Assembly: GCA_032595685.2 (NCBI GenBank)
Contig: CP159373.1
Span: 2,129,001-2,193,000 of the forward strand
Source: Candidatus Electrothrix aestuarii
Lineage (GTDB): Bacteria; Desulfobacterota; Desulfobulbia; Desulfobulbales; Desulfobulbaceae
Direction of reading: 5' to 3'
Length of the DNA stretch: 64,000 bases
A program made the position numbers and the translations under genes. A model generated the notes under the pieces. That model did not search any database and had not been told where the DNA came from. It saw only the letters and a list, made by a program, of their open reading frames with translations. This document shows, piece by piece, positions 9,207 to 18,758 of this stretch. The first letter of the stretch is position 1, and the number at the start of each line of letters is the position of its first letter.

Positions 9207-9749
9207 ATGGAAAGGAAAATGAGTATCCAGAGTAGAACGGTTGTTATGGGGACATTCTGTCTTCTGTTTGCTTTTACCGGAGGTCTGAGTGAGGCGAGAG
9301 GAAATTCTGTTGATTCGTCAGCTATCACTGCTGCGCATAATCAATGGCGATCCAAAACCAGGGTACCTTCCCTCGCATGGTCGACAACATTAGCCGCAAA
9401 TGCTCAGCGATGGGCAACACAGCTGGCACAAAGCGGCTGTAACATGAAACACAGTACAACGAGTTACGGAGAAAATATTTTTTGGGCTGGTCCTCTGTCG
9501 TATTCTAACGGAACAAGTAAAGTTCAGGATATAACTGATCAAAATGTGGTCGATTCCTGGGGAGATGAAATAGAAAATTATGACTATGGAAGCAATAGTT
9601 GCCACGGCGTCTGTGGTCATTACACCCAGGTCGTATGGAAGAGTACCAAAGAGGTCGGCTGCGGGATGGCAGTCTGTTCCGATAAGGGACAAATCTGGGT
9701 GTGTCAGTATAACCCTCCAGGCAATATGGCTGGCCAAAAACCCTATTAA
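9207..9749 (+). CDS. Secreted CAP-domain (SCP/PR-1) protein
   Basis: 180 residues. The start is placed at the ATG at 9207 (AAAGGTG six bases upstream); an ATG at 9219 is possible. Signal peptide to about ARG. The CAP domain carries its signatures: AHNQWR, the GENI strand, GHYTQVVW with the conserved His, and CQYNPPGN at the end. Several Cys suggest disulphides. It follows the P460 gene by 45 nt and sits inside the sortase locus. CAP proteins are extracellular with varied roles; none can be assigned. Confidence 0.85.
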   Translation: MERKMSIQSRTVVMGTFCLLFAFTGGLSEARGNSVDSSAITAAHNQWRSKTRVPSLAWSTTLAANAQRWATQLAQSGCNMKHSTTSYGENIFWAGPLSYSNGTSKVQDITDQNVVDSWGDEIENYDYGSNSCHGVCGHYTQVVWKSTKEVGCGMAVCSDKGQIWVCQYNPPGNMAGQKPY

Positions 9750-9947
9750 GCCCTATCTCCTTTGACGAAGCAAGCTCTTTACATGGTCTATAAATTACTT
9801 TATGCTATGGGGAGCGCTTAATTCATTTCATCGTATTGGGTGTTCAGCTCCTCCCAGAAAATTGTTTCGCATATAATAAGCAATCCGGTGGGGGCTCACC
9901 CAACTACCTAATGACAACACGAAGCAAAATAAGGCTGACTTTTTGCT

Positions 9948-10640
9948 ATGACCTACCAGATCGCCCTTGTGGAAGATGATTCCAGATTACAGGCTAATTA
10001 TGCACAGGCCCTCCAGCGTGAAGGCTATGATGTTGTTACGTACAGCAGCAAGCCCGAAGCTATGTCGGCATTTGCTCGGTCATTACCTGATCTTGCCATT
10101 TTAGATGTCATGCTTGGCGAGGAAATGGCTGGGGGGTTTGATCTTTGTCAGCATCTTCGTACGCTGTCCCCTGTTATTCCTATTATTTTTCTCACTGCAC
10201 GTAATTCAGATCTGGATCGTGTTTCCGGGCTTCGGCTTGGAGCTTGGGATTATCTAACCAAGGATACAACGACTCTGGACTTTTTACCTGCCAGGATAGC
10301 AGCGATGTTTCGAACCGTTGAGGCATTACGCAGTAATACAACGGAAAATAAGATTATCCAACATAAGGACTTACAGATTGACGAGGATCGTAAAGAGGTT
10401 TATTGGAAGGGAAAACCGATCAGTCTGACCCTGACAGAATTTTGGATATTGGTTTGCCTTGCCAGACGACCAGGGCATGTCAAAAATCACGATCAGTTGA
10501 TGGAGGCTGCCAGTGTTATTGTTACGAATAATGCAATTGCAGCCCATATTCGTAGAATCAGAGATAAATTTCATGATGTTGATCCTGATTTTAAGGCAAT
10601 TCGCTCAGAATATGGTATGGGATACCGTTGGCAGCCTTGA
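9948..10640 (+). CDS. pdsR: Dedicated-sortase-system response regulator (OmpR/PhoB type)
   Basis: 230 residues. Receiver domain about 3-120 with acidic pocket E9/D10, phosphoacceptor Asp53 (AILDVML), Thr82 and Lys104; winged-helix DNA-binding domain about 135-230 (GKPISLTLTEF, IRRIRDKF, YGMGYRW). Position next to a histidine kinase and 1.5 kb from a GN sortase and its target matches the known proteobacterial dedicated sortase system, whose regulator is named PdsR. It probably controls the sortase-target operon. The 198 bases before it hold its promoter. Confidence 0.85.
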   Translation: MTYQIALVEDDSRLQANYAQALQREGYDVVTYSSKPEAMSAFARSLPDLAILDVMLGEEMAGGFDLCQHLRTLSPVIPIIFLTARNSDLDRVSGLRLGAWDYLTKDTTTLDFLPARIAAMFRTVEALRSNTTENKIIQHKDLQIDEDRKEVYWKGKPISLTLTEFWILVCLARRPGHVKNHDQLMEAASVIVTNNAIAAHIRRIRDKFHDVDPDFKAIRSEYGMGYRWQP

Positions 10641-10701
10641 GCGTTGTTTTAAGTGATATACCTCTCACTATATTTGCCCTCATGCTGAGAAATCAGATAC
10701 T

Positions 10702-12845
10702 ATGCGTTTTTCTCTGCGCCTAAAACTCGCTCTCCTCTCACTTCTCCTCCTTCTCTTCCCCTTACTGGGGATGCGTCTAAATAATACCTTAAAAAATAGC
10801 CTGATTACATCTCAACAGGAAACCCTGACTTTGACTGCGCAGGCTGTTGCAGCCGCTTTAACAGATAGAAATGATCTCTTTGATCGTGAACAGTTTCACG
10901 GTTTAAATCAGGATAAGGACCTGTATCTTTTCCAACTCACCAATACCATTCAATTGGACGGTAAGCTTGATGATTGGAGGCCGGAGCTTGCTGAGGCCGA
11001 GGAATTCGGTCGTGAACACCTCATAAGTTCCGAAGGAAATTATGTCCTGCAATCCCTTAACTTTCGACATCTCGCCGGTAAACAGGATAAATACTTGTAT
11101 GCTCTTTTCGACGTGCAGGATGATCATGTCATTTACCGGAGCAAAAATTCCTTACGTCTTGACCGCTCTGACCATTTGCAGATTATTATTGGTGATGATG
11201 AGGGACAGAGAAAATATTTGATCACGGCCCATGAACAAGGCTGGGTGAATGGTTTTCTCATGCCTGATATCCCTATTAAATTCCCAGTGAGTGAGCAACG
11301 AATTCAAGGGGTGTGGACCCAGACGGAGAGCGGATATATCCTGGAAATTCGTATTCCTCTTGAGTTACTAGGGAATAAACTTGCTTTCACTATTGCCGAT
11401 GTTGACGATGCGGAAACAAGAGATATTAAAGCATTAATCGGTACTTCCAACCTTAAAGAAGACAAGGCACCTGGGCTTCTTTTAACCACATCAACACCTA
11501 TTGAGGAAATTCTGAAGTCTCTTGATAGGCCATATGCCCGTATCCGGATTGTTGATCGTAATCAAAGGGTAAGAGCACAGGTTGGTAGTCTGCGGACCAC
11601 AGAAGTTTCAAGAAAGCAGGAAGACAATCTCTCCCGTCGTATCAATGAATTTATGCGACCGCTTTATCGCTTTTTTATTAATCCTTTTTTAGCAGAGTTT
11701 AAGGACCAGGCTTCCCAGCCAACTGAGTTGGATATGAAAGGGATTCGAGAGGGGCTTGCAGGGAAACACTCTGTTACCAGTTATTTGATGGAAGGTGGGC
11801 AGGTGGAGGTTATGGCCGCCATAACGCCTTTGTACGAGCAGGAGCAGGTTATTGGAGCTGTGGTTGTCGAGCAAACGACGAACTCTATTCTTTCACTGAG
11901 TAACCGTCTCATTGAAGAGACGATATCTCTCTCTGTTATTGCTTTTCTTTTTGGTGGCTGTGTTCTCCTCTTTTTTGCCTTCCGTATTTCTGCCCGGATT
12001 CGTCACTTACGTAATCAGGCTGGTTCGGCTATTACTCCTGACGGGAGGATACTCAATACTATTCATAGGAGTTCGGCAAGCGATGAAATCGCGGATTTGG
12101 GCCGTACCCTGGAATCCATGCTTAGCCAGTTGCAGCAGCAGATTGAGCATAGAGAACAGATGGCAGATAATCTTGAACACGAAATGCGGACGCCTCTCGC
12201 AGGTATCGCTGCTTCAGTAAAGAACCTCCGCCAGGAGCAGCTTGGCACGAATTCTTCTGATCGTATTATGGAGTATATTCAGTGGGTAGAGAGAGATGTG
12301 CAGAGAATGGAAGCACTGCTCACGTCTATTCGGGAGGCCACTACTTTGAAGAACGCTCTCCTGCTTGACAGTATGGAGGTCTTCGACTTAGGGAGAGCGA
12401 TCTCTGTATGGTTAGAACACGGCTGGCGGCCAGTCTTCGGTGAGGTAGATATTTTGTACCAGGAGCCAGAGCATGAGGTACTGGTTAATGGAGACCCTGT
12501 GCGATTACGTCAGGCCTTAGATAAGCTTGTGGAAAATGCTGTGTCTTTCCATTCCCCAGGCACTACGATTGAGCTTGAGCTTGAGAATAGTGAAGAGGGG
12601 GGATCTCATTGCTTGTTATCAATGAGGGGCCGACTATCGACCCAGATATGCAACAGCAAATTTTTCATTCCATGATTTCGAGCCGCTCAGTCAAAGATAA
12701 GTCACCGCACTTAGGGCTTGGCCTGTATATTGTGCGTACCGTGCTGGATCATCATGATGGAGGGGTAAGCGTTCAGAATTTATCGGATGGAAGGGAGGGC
12801 GTGGTGTTTACGATTACGCTTCCCGTTGCGGTGGATAACTCATAA
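10702..12845 (+). pseudogene. pdsS: Dedicated-sortase-system histidine kinase, frameshifted near the 3' end
   Basis: Signal/anchor helix at 8-24, a long sensor region, a second membrane helix (start of the segment SVIAFLFGG) with HAMP-like linker, and a kinase core with His493 (LEHEMRTPLAG) and N-box (DKLVENAVSFHS). The frame closes at 12675 before the G-box. The missing part continues in the -1 frame up to 12845 (LVINEGPTIDP, LGLGLYIV, FTITLPV). The switch falls in a run of six Gs at 12597-12602; one extra G restores a full ATPase domain. This is loss of function, sequencing error, phase variation or -1 slippage. Sixty-one bases separate it from the regulator gene. Confidence 0.85.
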
Positions 12846-13284
12846 ATTTGAGTTGATTTGTCCAGGATTGAATCAAATACTCACCGATAAGGGGGGGCAC
12901 ACCTCATTCGATACCGCATAATGACGACCTTTTTTGTTGGGTTATTTGTTCTGTTGATTCCAACAGGATTCGTCATTTTTCTATCTCATGGCATGCTTGA
13001 AAAAACATTTTACCCAACTGTGTTTCTTTAGTTTCTGAACACAAGGGGCTGCACACAATGGGGGGAAAGTAGGTGACTAAAAATAGATTAACATTTTGAT
13101 TACCCTGTCTACCTATAAATAGGAGGAATCAACCGTTACTTTTGGTCGGGTACTTAGGTTCCTTTCGATCCAATAACCCACTCTAAAGGCATCATCCAAT
13201 TCCCCAGCTGCAAGAAACAAAAAAAGCCGAGGGTTGTATAACCCTCGGCTTTTTTGTGGTTCGAAGAATTTTCCTAGATAAATT
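12846..13284. other. Intergenic region, no gene seen apart from a terminator
   Basis: 439 bases between the convergent kinase and repeat-protein genes. The only clear element is the hairpin at 13219-13255. An AGGAGG near 13120 is not followed by a usable start codon at a normal distance. Confidence 0.55.
13219..13255 (-). terminator. Rho-independent terminator, probably bidirectional
   Basis: A perfect stem AGCCGAGGGTT / AACCCTCGGCT around a short GTAT loop, with an A run on the left and a T run on the right, so it can work in both directions. It closes the leftward repeat-protein gene (stop at 13285) and may also stop rightward readthrough from the kinase gene. Confidence 0.9.
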
Positions 13285-14559
13285 CTAGTAGATTCCCAAA
13301 GCCTCTACAGTCTCGTCAGTCAATCCACCACCCTGGGCGAGTCCATTCTCAATCTGAAAATTCCTGATCGCTTCATTGGTTTCAGGACTCAGTTTGCCGT
13401 CAATCAGGCCATTGTAAAAACCCAGTTGGCTCAATGCGGTCTGTACCTGACGGATTGTTGAGTCAATAAGCTCATCTTTACAAAGAGCAGGCTTCCAAAC
13501 AACTTTACTGTCGCTAACCTTAACCTTCTTGGTAATGGTTTTGTACTCAGCAGGAACAGTAACAACTGTCTCTTCAGCAGGCTTCACGAGTTTTTTAACC
13601 TTAACAGTATTATACTCGGGAGGAACAGGAATTGTACGTGTCTGGGCCGGAGCAACCATGACTTTTTTTCTGATGTTCTGAGTAACAGGAGGTATAGTCA
13701 CAACCTCTGTTCTGGCCGGAGCAACCATGACCTGCTTACGTACATTGCCGTACTCTGCAGGAATGGTAACGGTCTCTGTTCTTGCTGGCTCAGCAACAAC
13801 CTTTTTACGAACAGTCTTGTATTCTGCAGGAATGACAACTTCCTGGCGACATCCGCCATATACTCCAGCGCAATCTTTAGGTACTTTTTTGACAACAGTC
13901 TTGTACATAGCTGGAACAGCGACGTAGCACAGAGTGTCACAGTCTGTGAGACCCATTTTTACGTCTTCAGGGGAGCAGTGGGTTGCCTTCTTGATCCATT
14001 TTGCTGAGGGAGCTTTAACCAAAACCTGCTCTTTTACCTCATCATATCCAGGATTAGTAATGGTGACGGTAATAACCTCAGGAGAGACCATCACCTGCTC
14101 ATCAACCCATTCGTAGCGTGCAGGGATAGATTTAAGCTCCTCGGAAGCCTCCTTCACGACGACTTGCTCTTCAACCCACTCGTACTGCGCAGGAATTACT
14201 TTAATCTCTTCAGAACCCTCTTTAATAACAACTTGTTCTTCCCGCCACTCAAACTGTGCAGGAATTGTTTCGATTTTTTCAGAGGCTTCTTTGGCAAGAA
14301 CTTGCTCATCAACCCACTCGTACTCAGCAGGGATGTATTCTGTACGCTCCATAGCCGGTGCAATCTCGATTTGCTCCTCAACATCTTCGTAGACAGCAGG
14401 GGCAAGACAGCGAGAGTAACATTCGCCAGGCTGAACATTGGTGGGAAAACCTTCATTGATAAATTGAGAAGGATCAACCTGACCATACTGGGCGAGTGCC
14501 GGTGAAGATACCGCGAAAAGCAAAGCGGCAGCCATCATAAAATTTTTTTTCTTCAACAT
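13285..14559 (-). CDS. Secreted repeat protein with peptidoglycan-binding domain (paralogue B)
   Basis: 424 residues. Signal peptide 1-23 (ALAQ). After CYSRC come about four ~22-residue repeats of the form IPAxYEWVxEQVVxKEASEE, which are acidic; then a central Cys-rich linker (THCSPED...DCDTLCYVAVP, DCAG..GGC); then about six repeats of the form IPAEYxxVRKKVMVxPART, which are basic. The C-terminal ~60 residues are a PG_binding_1 domain. It closely resembles the next gene upstream (14655-16094) and lies 95 nt after it. I do not recognise a named family; it is probably a structural cell-envelope protein anchored to peptidoglycan. Confidence 0.85.
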   Translation of the reverse strand: MLKKKNFMMAAALLFAVSSPALAQYGQVDPSQFINEGFPTNVQPGECYSRCLAPAVYEDVEEQIEIAPAMERTEYIPAEYEWVDEQVLAKEASEKIETIPAQFEWREEQVVIKEGSEEIKVIPAQYEWVEEQVVVKEASEELKSIPARYEWVDEQVMVSPEVITVTITNPGYDEVKEQVLVKAPSAKWIKKATHCSPEDVKMGLTDCDTLCYVAVPAMYKTVVKKVPKDCAGVYGGCRQEVVIPAEYKTVRKKVVAEPARTETVTIPAEYGNVRKQVMVAPARTEVVTIPPVTQNIRKKVMVAPAQTRTIPVPPEYNTVKVKKLVKPAEETVVTVPAEYKTITKKVKVSDSKVVWKPALCKDELIDSTIRQVQTALSQLGFYNGLIDGKLSPETNEAIRNFQIENGLAQGGGLTDETVEALGIY

Positions 14560-14610
14560 TTCTTCTTTTTCCCTTTAGGATATATTCGCTCGAAGCTATT
14601 TAGTCTGAAA

Positions 14611-14645
14611 AAGAAAAGAAGCAGTAACTGCTCCTTTTCTTCTTT
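14611..14645 (-). terminator. Hairpin between the two repeat-protein genes
   Basis: On the minus strand a GCAG/CTGC stem, extended by about ten further pairs with one mismatch, is followed by CTTTTCTTTTT. It would terminate or attenuate transcription between paralogue A and paralogue B, giving more of the first. The AG/CT-rich lower stem makes it weaker than a classical terminator. Confidence 0.6.
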
Positions 14646-14654
14646 AAGGCTGTA

Positions 14655-16094
14655 TTAGTAGATACCTAAGGACTCGAGGGTCTCAATGGTCATGCCACCA
14701 CCCTGTGGCAGACCACGTTCTACCTGATAGGCTCTCAATGCTTCATTTGTTTCTGGAGTCAATACACCGTTAATCTCACTAGTGTAAAAACCTTCTCGGC
14801 TCAGAGCACTTTGCATCTCTCTAATTTTAGAGTCAACAGCTTCATCTTCACACAGAGCTGGACGCCATACAATCTTGCTATCGCTGACCTTAACTTTTTT
14901 GGTGATGGTTTTGTATTCTGCTGGAATGGTTACAACCTTTTCTTCAGCATCTTTAACAAGTTTTTTCACCTTAACGGTTTTGTACTCAGCGGGGATCTGA
15001 ACGATCTCAGTCCGTGCAGGCTCAACCATAACCTTTTTACGTACATTTCTGTACTCAGCAGGGATCTGAACAGTTTCAGTCCGTGCAGGCTCAACCAAAA
15101 CCTGTTTACGTACGTTTCTGTATTCAGCAGGAACCTGAATAGTCTCTGTTCTTGCAGGCTCAACAACAACTTTTGTTCTAACCGGCTTGTACTCTGCTGG
15201 GATAACTACTTCCTCGCGACAACCCGCAACGTTTCCGGCACAGTCAGTAGGAACTTTTTTGATAACAGTTTTATACATAGCCGGAACAGCTACATAACAC
15301 AGTGTATCACAGTCGGTCAGACCCATTTTTACATCTTCAGGAGAACAGTGAGTCGCCTTTTTAATCCATTTTGCTGAAGGAGCTTTAACCAGGACCTGCT
15401 CCTTGACTTCTTTGTAACCTGGGTCAGTAATTGTGACGGTGACGATCTCAGGTGAAACCATGACCTGACCTTCCTGCCATGCATAAACAGCGGGAATAGC
15501 CTTGAGTTCTTCAGAAGCCTCTTTGATAACTTCCTGAACATTCTGCCATTCATACTTCGCAGGAATAGCTTTGATTTCTTCGGAAGCTTCTTTAACAACA
15601 ACCTGCTCTTCAACCCAGTCATATTTAGCAGGAATGACCCTGATTTCTTCTGAGGCTTCTTTGGCAACAACCTGCTCATCAACCCACTCGTACTCAGCAG
15701 GGATAATTTCGGTCTTCTCCATAGCCGGAGCAACTTCAATCTCCTCTTCTACATCTTCAAAGACAGCAGGCGCAAGACAGCGTGAGTAACACTCGCCAGG
15801 TTGAACATTCATCGGAAGACCATCACCAAGATCCTGCTGTGCATACATTGGAGCAGCCGCAACAGGAGTAGCCGCAACGGGAGCAGCCGCAACAGGAGCT
15901 GATACCTGATTAAGATCTTTGTACGCAACTTCCTGCGCTACCTCTTGTTTTGCCGGAGTTTCCTGGCAGGGCCCCTGAACACAAGGGTCTTGTGTTCCAG
16001 AATTATCTGGAACATAAGCAACGTCTGCTACACAACCGGTTAAGGCAAAAAGAGCGACAGCCCCGATGGCCACGCCATTCTTCATCTGTTTCAT
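14655..16094 (-). CDS. Lipoprotein-type repeat protein with peptidoglycan-binding domain (paralogue A)
   Basis: 479 residues. N-terminal hydrophobic segment ends LFALTGC, a lipobox-like site, so it is probably a lipoprotein, unlike its downstream paralogue. An Ala/Pro-rich stretch (VAAAPVAA repeats, about 65-85) precedes CYSRC, then four to five acidic YEWVxEQVVxKEASEE repeats, a Cys-rich centre (THCSPED, DCDTLC, DCAG..AGC), about five basic YRNVRKQVxVEPARTE repeats, and a C-terminal PG_binding_1 domain. The opposite charge of the two halves is striking. Probable outer-membrane or periplasmic structural protein linking to peptidoglycan; function unproven. Confidence 0.85.
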   Translation of the reverse strand: MKQMKNGVAIGAVALFALTGCVADVAYVPDNSGTQDPCVQGPCQETPAKQEVAQEVAYKDLNQVSAPVAAAPVAATPVAAAPMYAQQDLGDGLPMNVQPGECYSRCLAPAVFEDVEEEIEVAPAMEKTEIIPAEYEWVDEQVVAKEASEEIRVIPAKYDWVEEQVVVKEASEEIKAIPAKYEWQNVQEVIKEASEELKAIPAVYAWQEGQVMVSPEIVTVTITDPGYKEVKEQVLVKAPSAKWIKKATHCSPEDVKMGLTDCDTLCYVAVPAMYKTVIKKVPTDCAGNVAGCREEVVIPAEYKPVRTKVVVEPARTETIQVPAEYRNVRKQVLVEPARTETVQIPAEYRNVRKKVMVEPARTEIVQIPAEYKTVKVKKLVKDAEEKVVTIPAEYKTITKKVKVSDSKIVWRPALCEDEAVDSKIREMQSALSREGFYTSEINGVLTPETNEALRAYQVERGLPQGGGMTIETLESLGIY

Positions 16095-16543
16095 CGCACC
16101 ACTCCTCTACTTTTTTGCGTATCCGCTCCTTGCGAGTATGCAAGAAAGTATTCAAGATAACAAGTTATTGTTTAAACCAACACTATAAACTTCAGTAACA
16201 TCTCAACAGGAGCGCGGCCACGTGTACTGCCGACTGTCATAGCTACTGAAACCTTCTGTATGGTAGAGAGATACCATCCCTCTCTAAAAATAGCAATACA
16301 AAAAACTGTACAAGGGATAAAAAAAAGACATTTTCAATTTCATGTGATGATATCTCCTTTGAGTCATAGTTAATATTTAATTTTCCTTCTGGGAGCGAAT
16401 AATATTCTAAGTGATTTATTCTCTGGGGCAGAAGAAAACAACCTATTTGTAAGATGTAAGATGGAAAAAGAACAGCTTGAAAATGATTATCATTTTCTTT
16501 TTACATTCCCGGAGGTACAAAAAATTATACTTGAGGGAAAAAA
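16095..16543. other. Long leader/intergenic region upstream of the repeat proteins
   Basis: 449 AT-rich bases between the aldolase gene's stop and the repeat-protein start, both leftward. It contains a Fur-box-like palindrome at 16479-16497 and a small stem TAGAGAG/CTCTCTA at about 16264-16286. No open frame with a ribosome site was found. The unusual length leaves room for a long 5' leader or a small RNA. Confidence 0.5.
16479..16497. promoter_or_regulatory. Fur-box-like palindrome
   Basis: GAAAATGATTATCATTTTC is a perfect 9-1-9 inverted repeat and differs from the classical Fur consensus (GATAATGATAATCATTATC) at only three positions. It lies 46 nt after the aldolase gene's stop and about 385 nt before the repeat-protein start, so its target could be those repeat proteins or an unannotated small RNA. 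Confidence 0.7.
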
Positions 16544-18517
16544 TTAAATTACACGATCGTTTCCGCCGTCAATAGGGAGCTGCGCTGCTGTTGTGCAAAC
16601 GAAGAGTGGTCCGCATATTTCAGACGCTAGTTCGGCAACTTGGCTGCTTAGCACCTCTGTCTTGAGCACATTGTTTGTTTTATATTCTTGCACGGACAAA
16701 TTATAATGTTTTGCTCTTGCCTCTAAGGTTTCCTCCGTCCAAATTCCTGTATCAAAAACAGCGTTGGGATGCAGAGTATTTATGCGGATTCCATCTTTAC
16801 CCCATTCCAGTGCAGCAACCCGCATAAGCTGGGTCAAGGCTGCTTTCGAGGCGGAATAGGCCCCGGCCCCTGGTCCTGGAGCAGGGACATTTTTTGAACC
16901 GATGATGGCGACCCGCCCTTTTCTTGGGGCACATTGTAAGAGCGGATGGCATTCTCGGAGGAGGAGAAGGTTAGCATCCAGATTCACGGACATTACCTTG
17001 TGCCATGTTTCTAAAGATAATTCAGCAATTGTAGTACTGGTCGGGAACATTCCCGCATTCAGCACGAGCATATCCAGGCCCCCGAAACGAGCGATAATCT
17101 GGTCCAGGGCTTTCTGTATCTGTTCTTCATTGGTTAGATCGCACTGGATGCCAAGAAAGCTAGGGGCTGCTGCGGTTTCAGTGATACGTTCGTCAATATC
17201 CAGGCCTACTACAGCTGCACCTCGTTGGAGAAATGAGGTGACGCAGGCTTTTCCTATGCCGGAAGCGGCTCCTGTGATCAGGGCTACCTCTCCGGTAAAA
17301 ATAGGAGCTGAACCCGCCTTGGCTAGTTTAGCCTGTTCCAGATCCCAGTATTCCATATCAAAAAGATCGTTGGACGGGAGTGCTTGCCACCCGCCGAGTT
17401 TTTCGGCGCGTAGGATGCATTGCATGGTGTGTTCATAGATATCATGAACAATGGTAGCGTCCTTTGCTGTTTTTCCTAGGCAGCAGAGCCCTAGCTCCTG
17501 ATCGAGAATCACCCGGGGAGCTGGGTCCAGCATGGTTTTGCGTTCTTGCGCAGCAGGCTCATGGGTTGCAAAATATTCTCTGTATTGCTCTGCATAGCCT
17601 GTTACATCACGGCCAAGCATGGGGATGGCTTTGGTCCGGATAACATGATCCGGCGTTGCAGGCCCTTGTTGGGAAATACGCTGTACCTCTGCATGCTCAG
17701 CAAAAGCTCGCCCTTGAATACTCTTGGTTACGTGTAAAATCATGGGGCGGCCAGCCTGCTTGGAGACGGCTTGGCGCAGTTGGGCAATCTCAACGCGGCG
17801 TATTGATTTTTCCTGTTTTTGTTTTGGTGGCTCCAGCTCCCAAGCTTTTTGACTGTCCAGGTAACGTTCCGCCATGTCAACCAGGTTGATCATCCGTTCG
17901 TAAGATTCCTGGGCAGAATCAGCAAAGGAGAAGATGCCGTGGTTCATCAGGACCATGCCTATGGTCTGTGGACCAGCCTGCTCTGTATAAATTCGTGCGA
18001 CATCTCTGGCCAGGTCAAAGCCCGGCATCACATAGGGAATTATTACTACCTGGTCGCCGTATATTTCTTTGATTCGCTGGAGTCCATCCGCTGTGTTGGT
18101 GATGGTTACCACTGCATCGGCGTGAGTGTGATCAACATAACGAAAAGGCAGGACGGCGTGGAGGATGGTTTCCACTGAGGGTGTAGGGGCATTGGCGCGG
18201 GTCAGCTGGGTCTTGAGCTCGTTGACCATTTGCGGGTCCGAAAGTGCCGGTAATGCGGCGAGTTTGATCATGGGTTGCAGGCGGACCGGGGCAAACCCCT
18301 CTGTCTCAATGGTCTCCAGGTCCCAGCCACTGCCTTTTATGTAGAGGATCTCTTCCTCTTCGCCAATAATATTTTTTTCTTTAATCTTTACCGAGGTGTT
18401 GCCACCGCCATGCAAAACTAAGGAAGAATCACGCCCCAAGAGGCGAGAAGAGTACACCCGTAGTGCGAGCTCGTTTTCGCAGGCCCCAGCCTCTTGTTCA
18501 TTCCATAAACTTTGCAT
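16544..18517 (-). CDS. Bifunctional class II aldolase / short-chain dehydrogenase
   Basis: 657 residues. The N-terminal half (about 1-390) is a class II aldolase/epimerase with the phosphate-binding GGGNTS motif and metal-ligand DHTHADA. The C-terminal half (about 400-657) is a complete SDR: TGAASGIGKA cofactor motif, LNAGMF, and the YSASKAALTQ catalytic Tyr/Lys. This fusion is known from rhamnulose-1-phosphate aldolase/lactaldehyde-dehydrogenase type proteins, but substrate cannot be fixed from sequence. AAGGAAC precedes the ATG. No sugar operon surrounds it. Confidence 0.88.
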   Translation of the reverse strand: MQSLWNEQEAGACENELALRVYSSRLLGRDSSLVLHGGGNTSVKIKEKNIIGEEEEILYIKGSGWDLETIETEGFAPVRLQPMIKLAALPALSDPQMVNELKTQLTRANAPTPSVETILHAVLPFRYVDHTHADAVVTITNTADGLQRIKEIYGDQVVIIPYVMPGFDLARDVARIYTEQAGPQTIGMVLMNHGIFSFADSAQESYERMINLVDMAERYLDSQKAWELEPPKQKQEKSIRRVEIAQLRQAVSKQAGRPMILHVTKSIQGRAFAEHAEVQRISQQGPATPDHVIRTKAIPMLGRDVTGYAEQYREYFATHEPAAQERKTMLDPAPRVILDQELGLCCLGKTAKDATIVHDIYEHTMQCILRAEKLGGWQALPSNDLFDMEYWDLEQAKLAKAGSAPIFTGEVALITGAASGIGKACVTSFLQRGAAVVGLDIDERITETAAAPSFLGIQCDLTNEEQIQKALDQIIARFGGLDMLVLNAGMFPTSTTIAELSLETWHKVMSVNLDANLLLLRECHPLLQCAPRKGRVAIIGSKNVPAPGPGAGAYSASKAALTQLMRVAALEWGKDGIRINTLHPNAVFDTGIWTEETLEARAKHYNLSVQEYKTNNVLKTEVLSSQVAELASEICGPLFVCTTAAQLPIDGGNDRVI

Positions 18518-18635
18518 GATAGTTCCTTGTTCAGCTTTTTACGTGTTGCTTTTCGCTCATGGTTGTCTGTGCCATGAAAAATATTCAAACATTGTATCGC
18601 ATCGTTACGTAGAAATACAGTAAAATCTCCTCAGA

Positions 18636-18664
18636 TTGACTATTCTTCGTGAATATCATATTAT
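18636..18664 (+). promoter_or_regulatory. Sigma-70-type promoter of the selenoprotein-biotin operon
   Basis: TTGACT, 17 bases, TATTAT. Transcription would start about 85 nt before the selenoprotein start codon, and the leader contains a CCTGCC/GGCAGG hairpin at about 18679-18704. No BirA-type operator was recognised. Confidence 0.7.
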
Positions 18665-18758
18665 ACTGCCCTAAAAATAGCCTGCCTGCTCAGGGGGGCA
18701 GGAGAAAAGAAGAAGACTCGCAATGCTAAACGATTACGCTATTGCCAGGAGGGAGAAA

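Noticed and set aside
9780-9947. Riboswitch before the response regulator
   Set aside because: GTGGGGGCTCACCC forms a small stem but no conserved riboswitch core (c-di-GMP, cobalamin, TPP or Moco) could be matched.
13105-13190. Small gene after AGGAGG near 13120
   Set aside because: No ATG, GTG or TTG at a normal distance; the nearest frame is about 15 codons.
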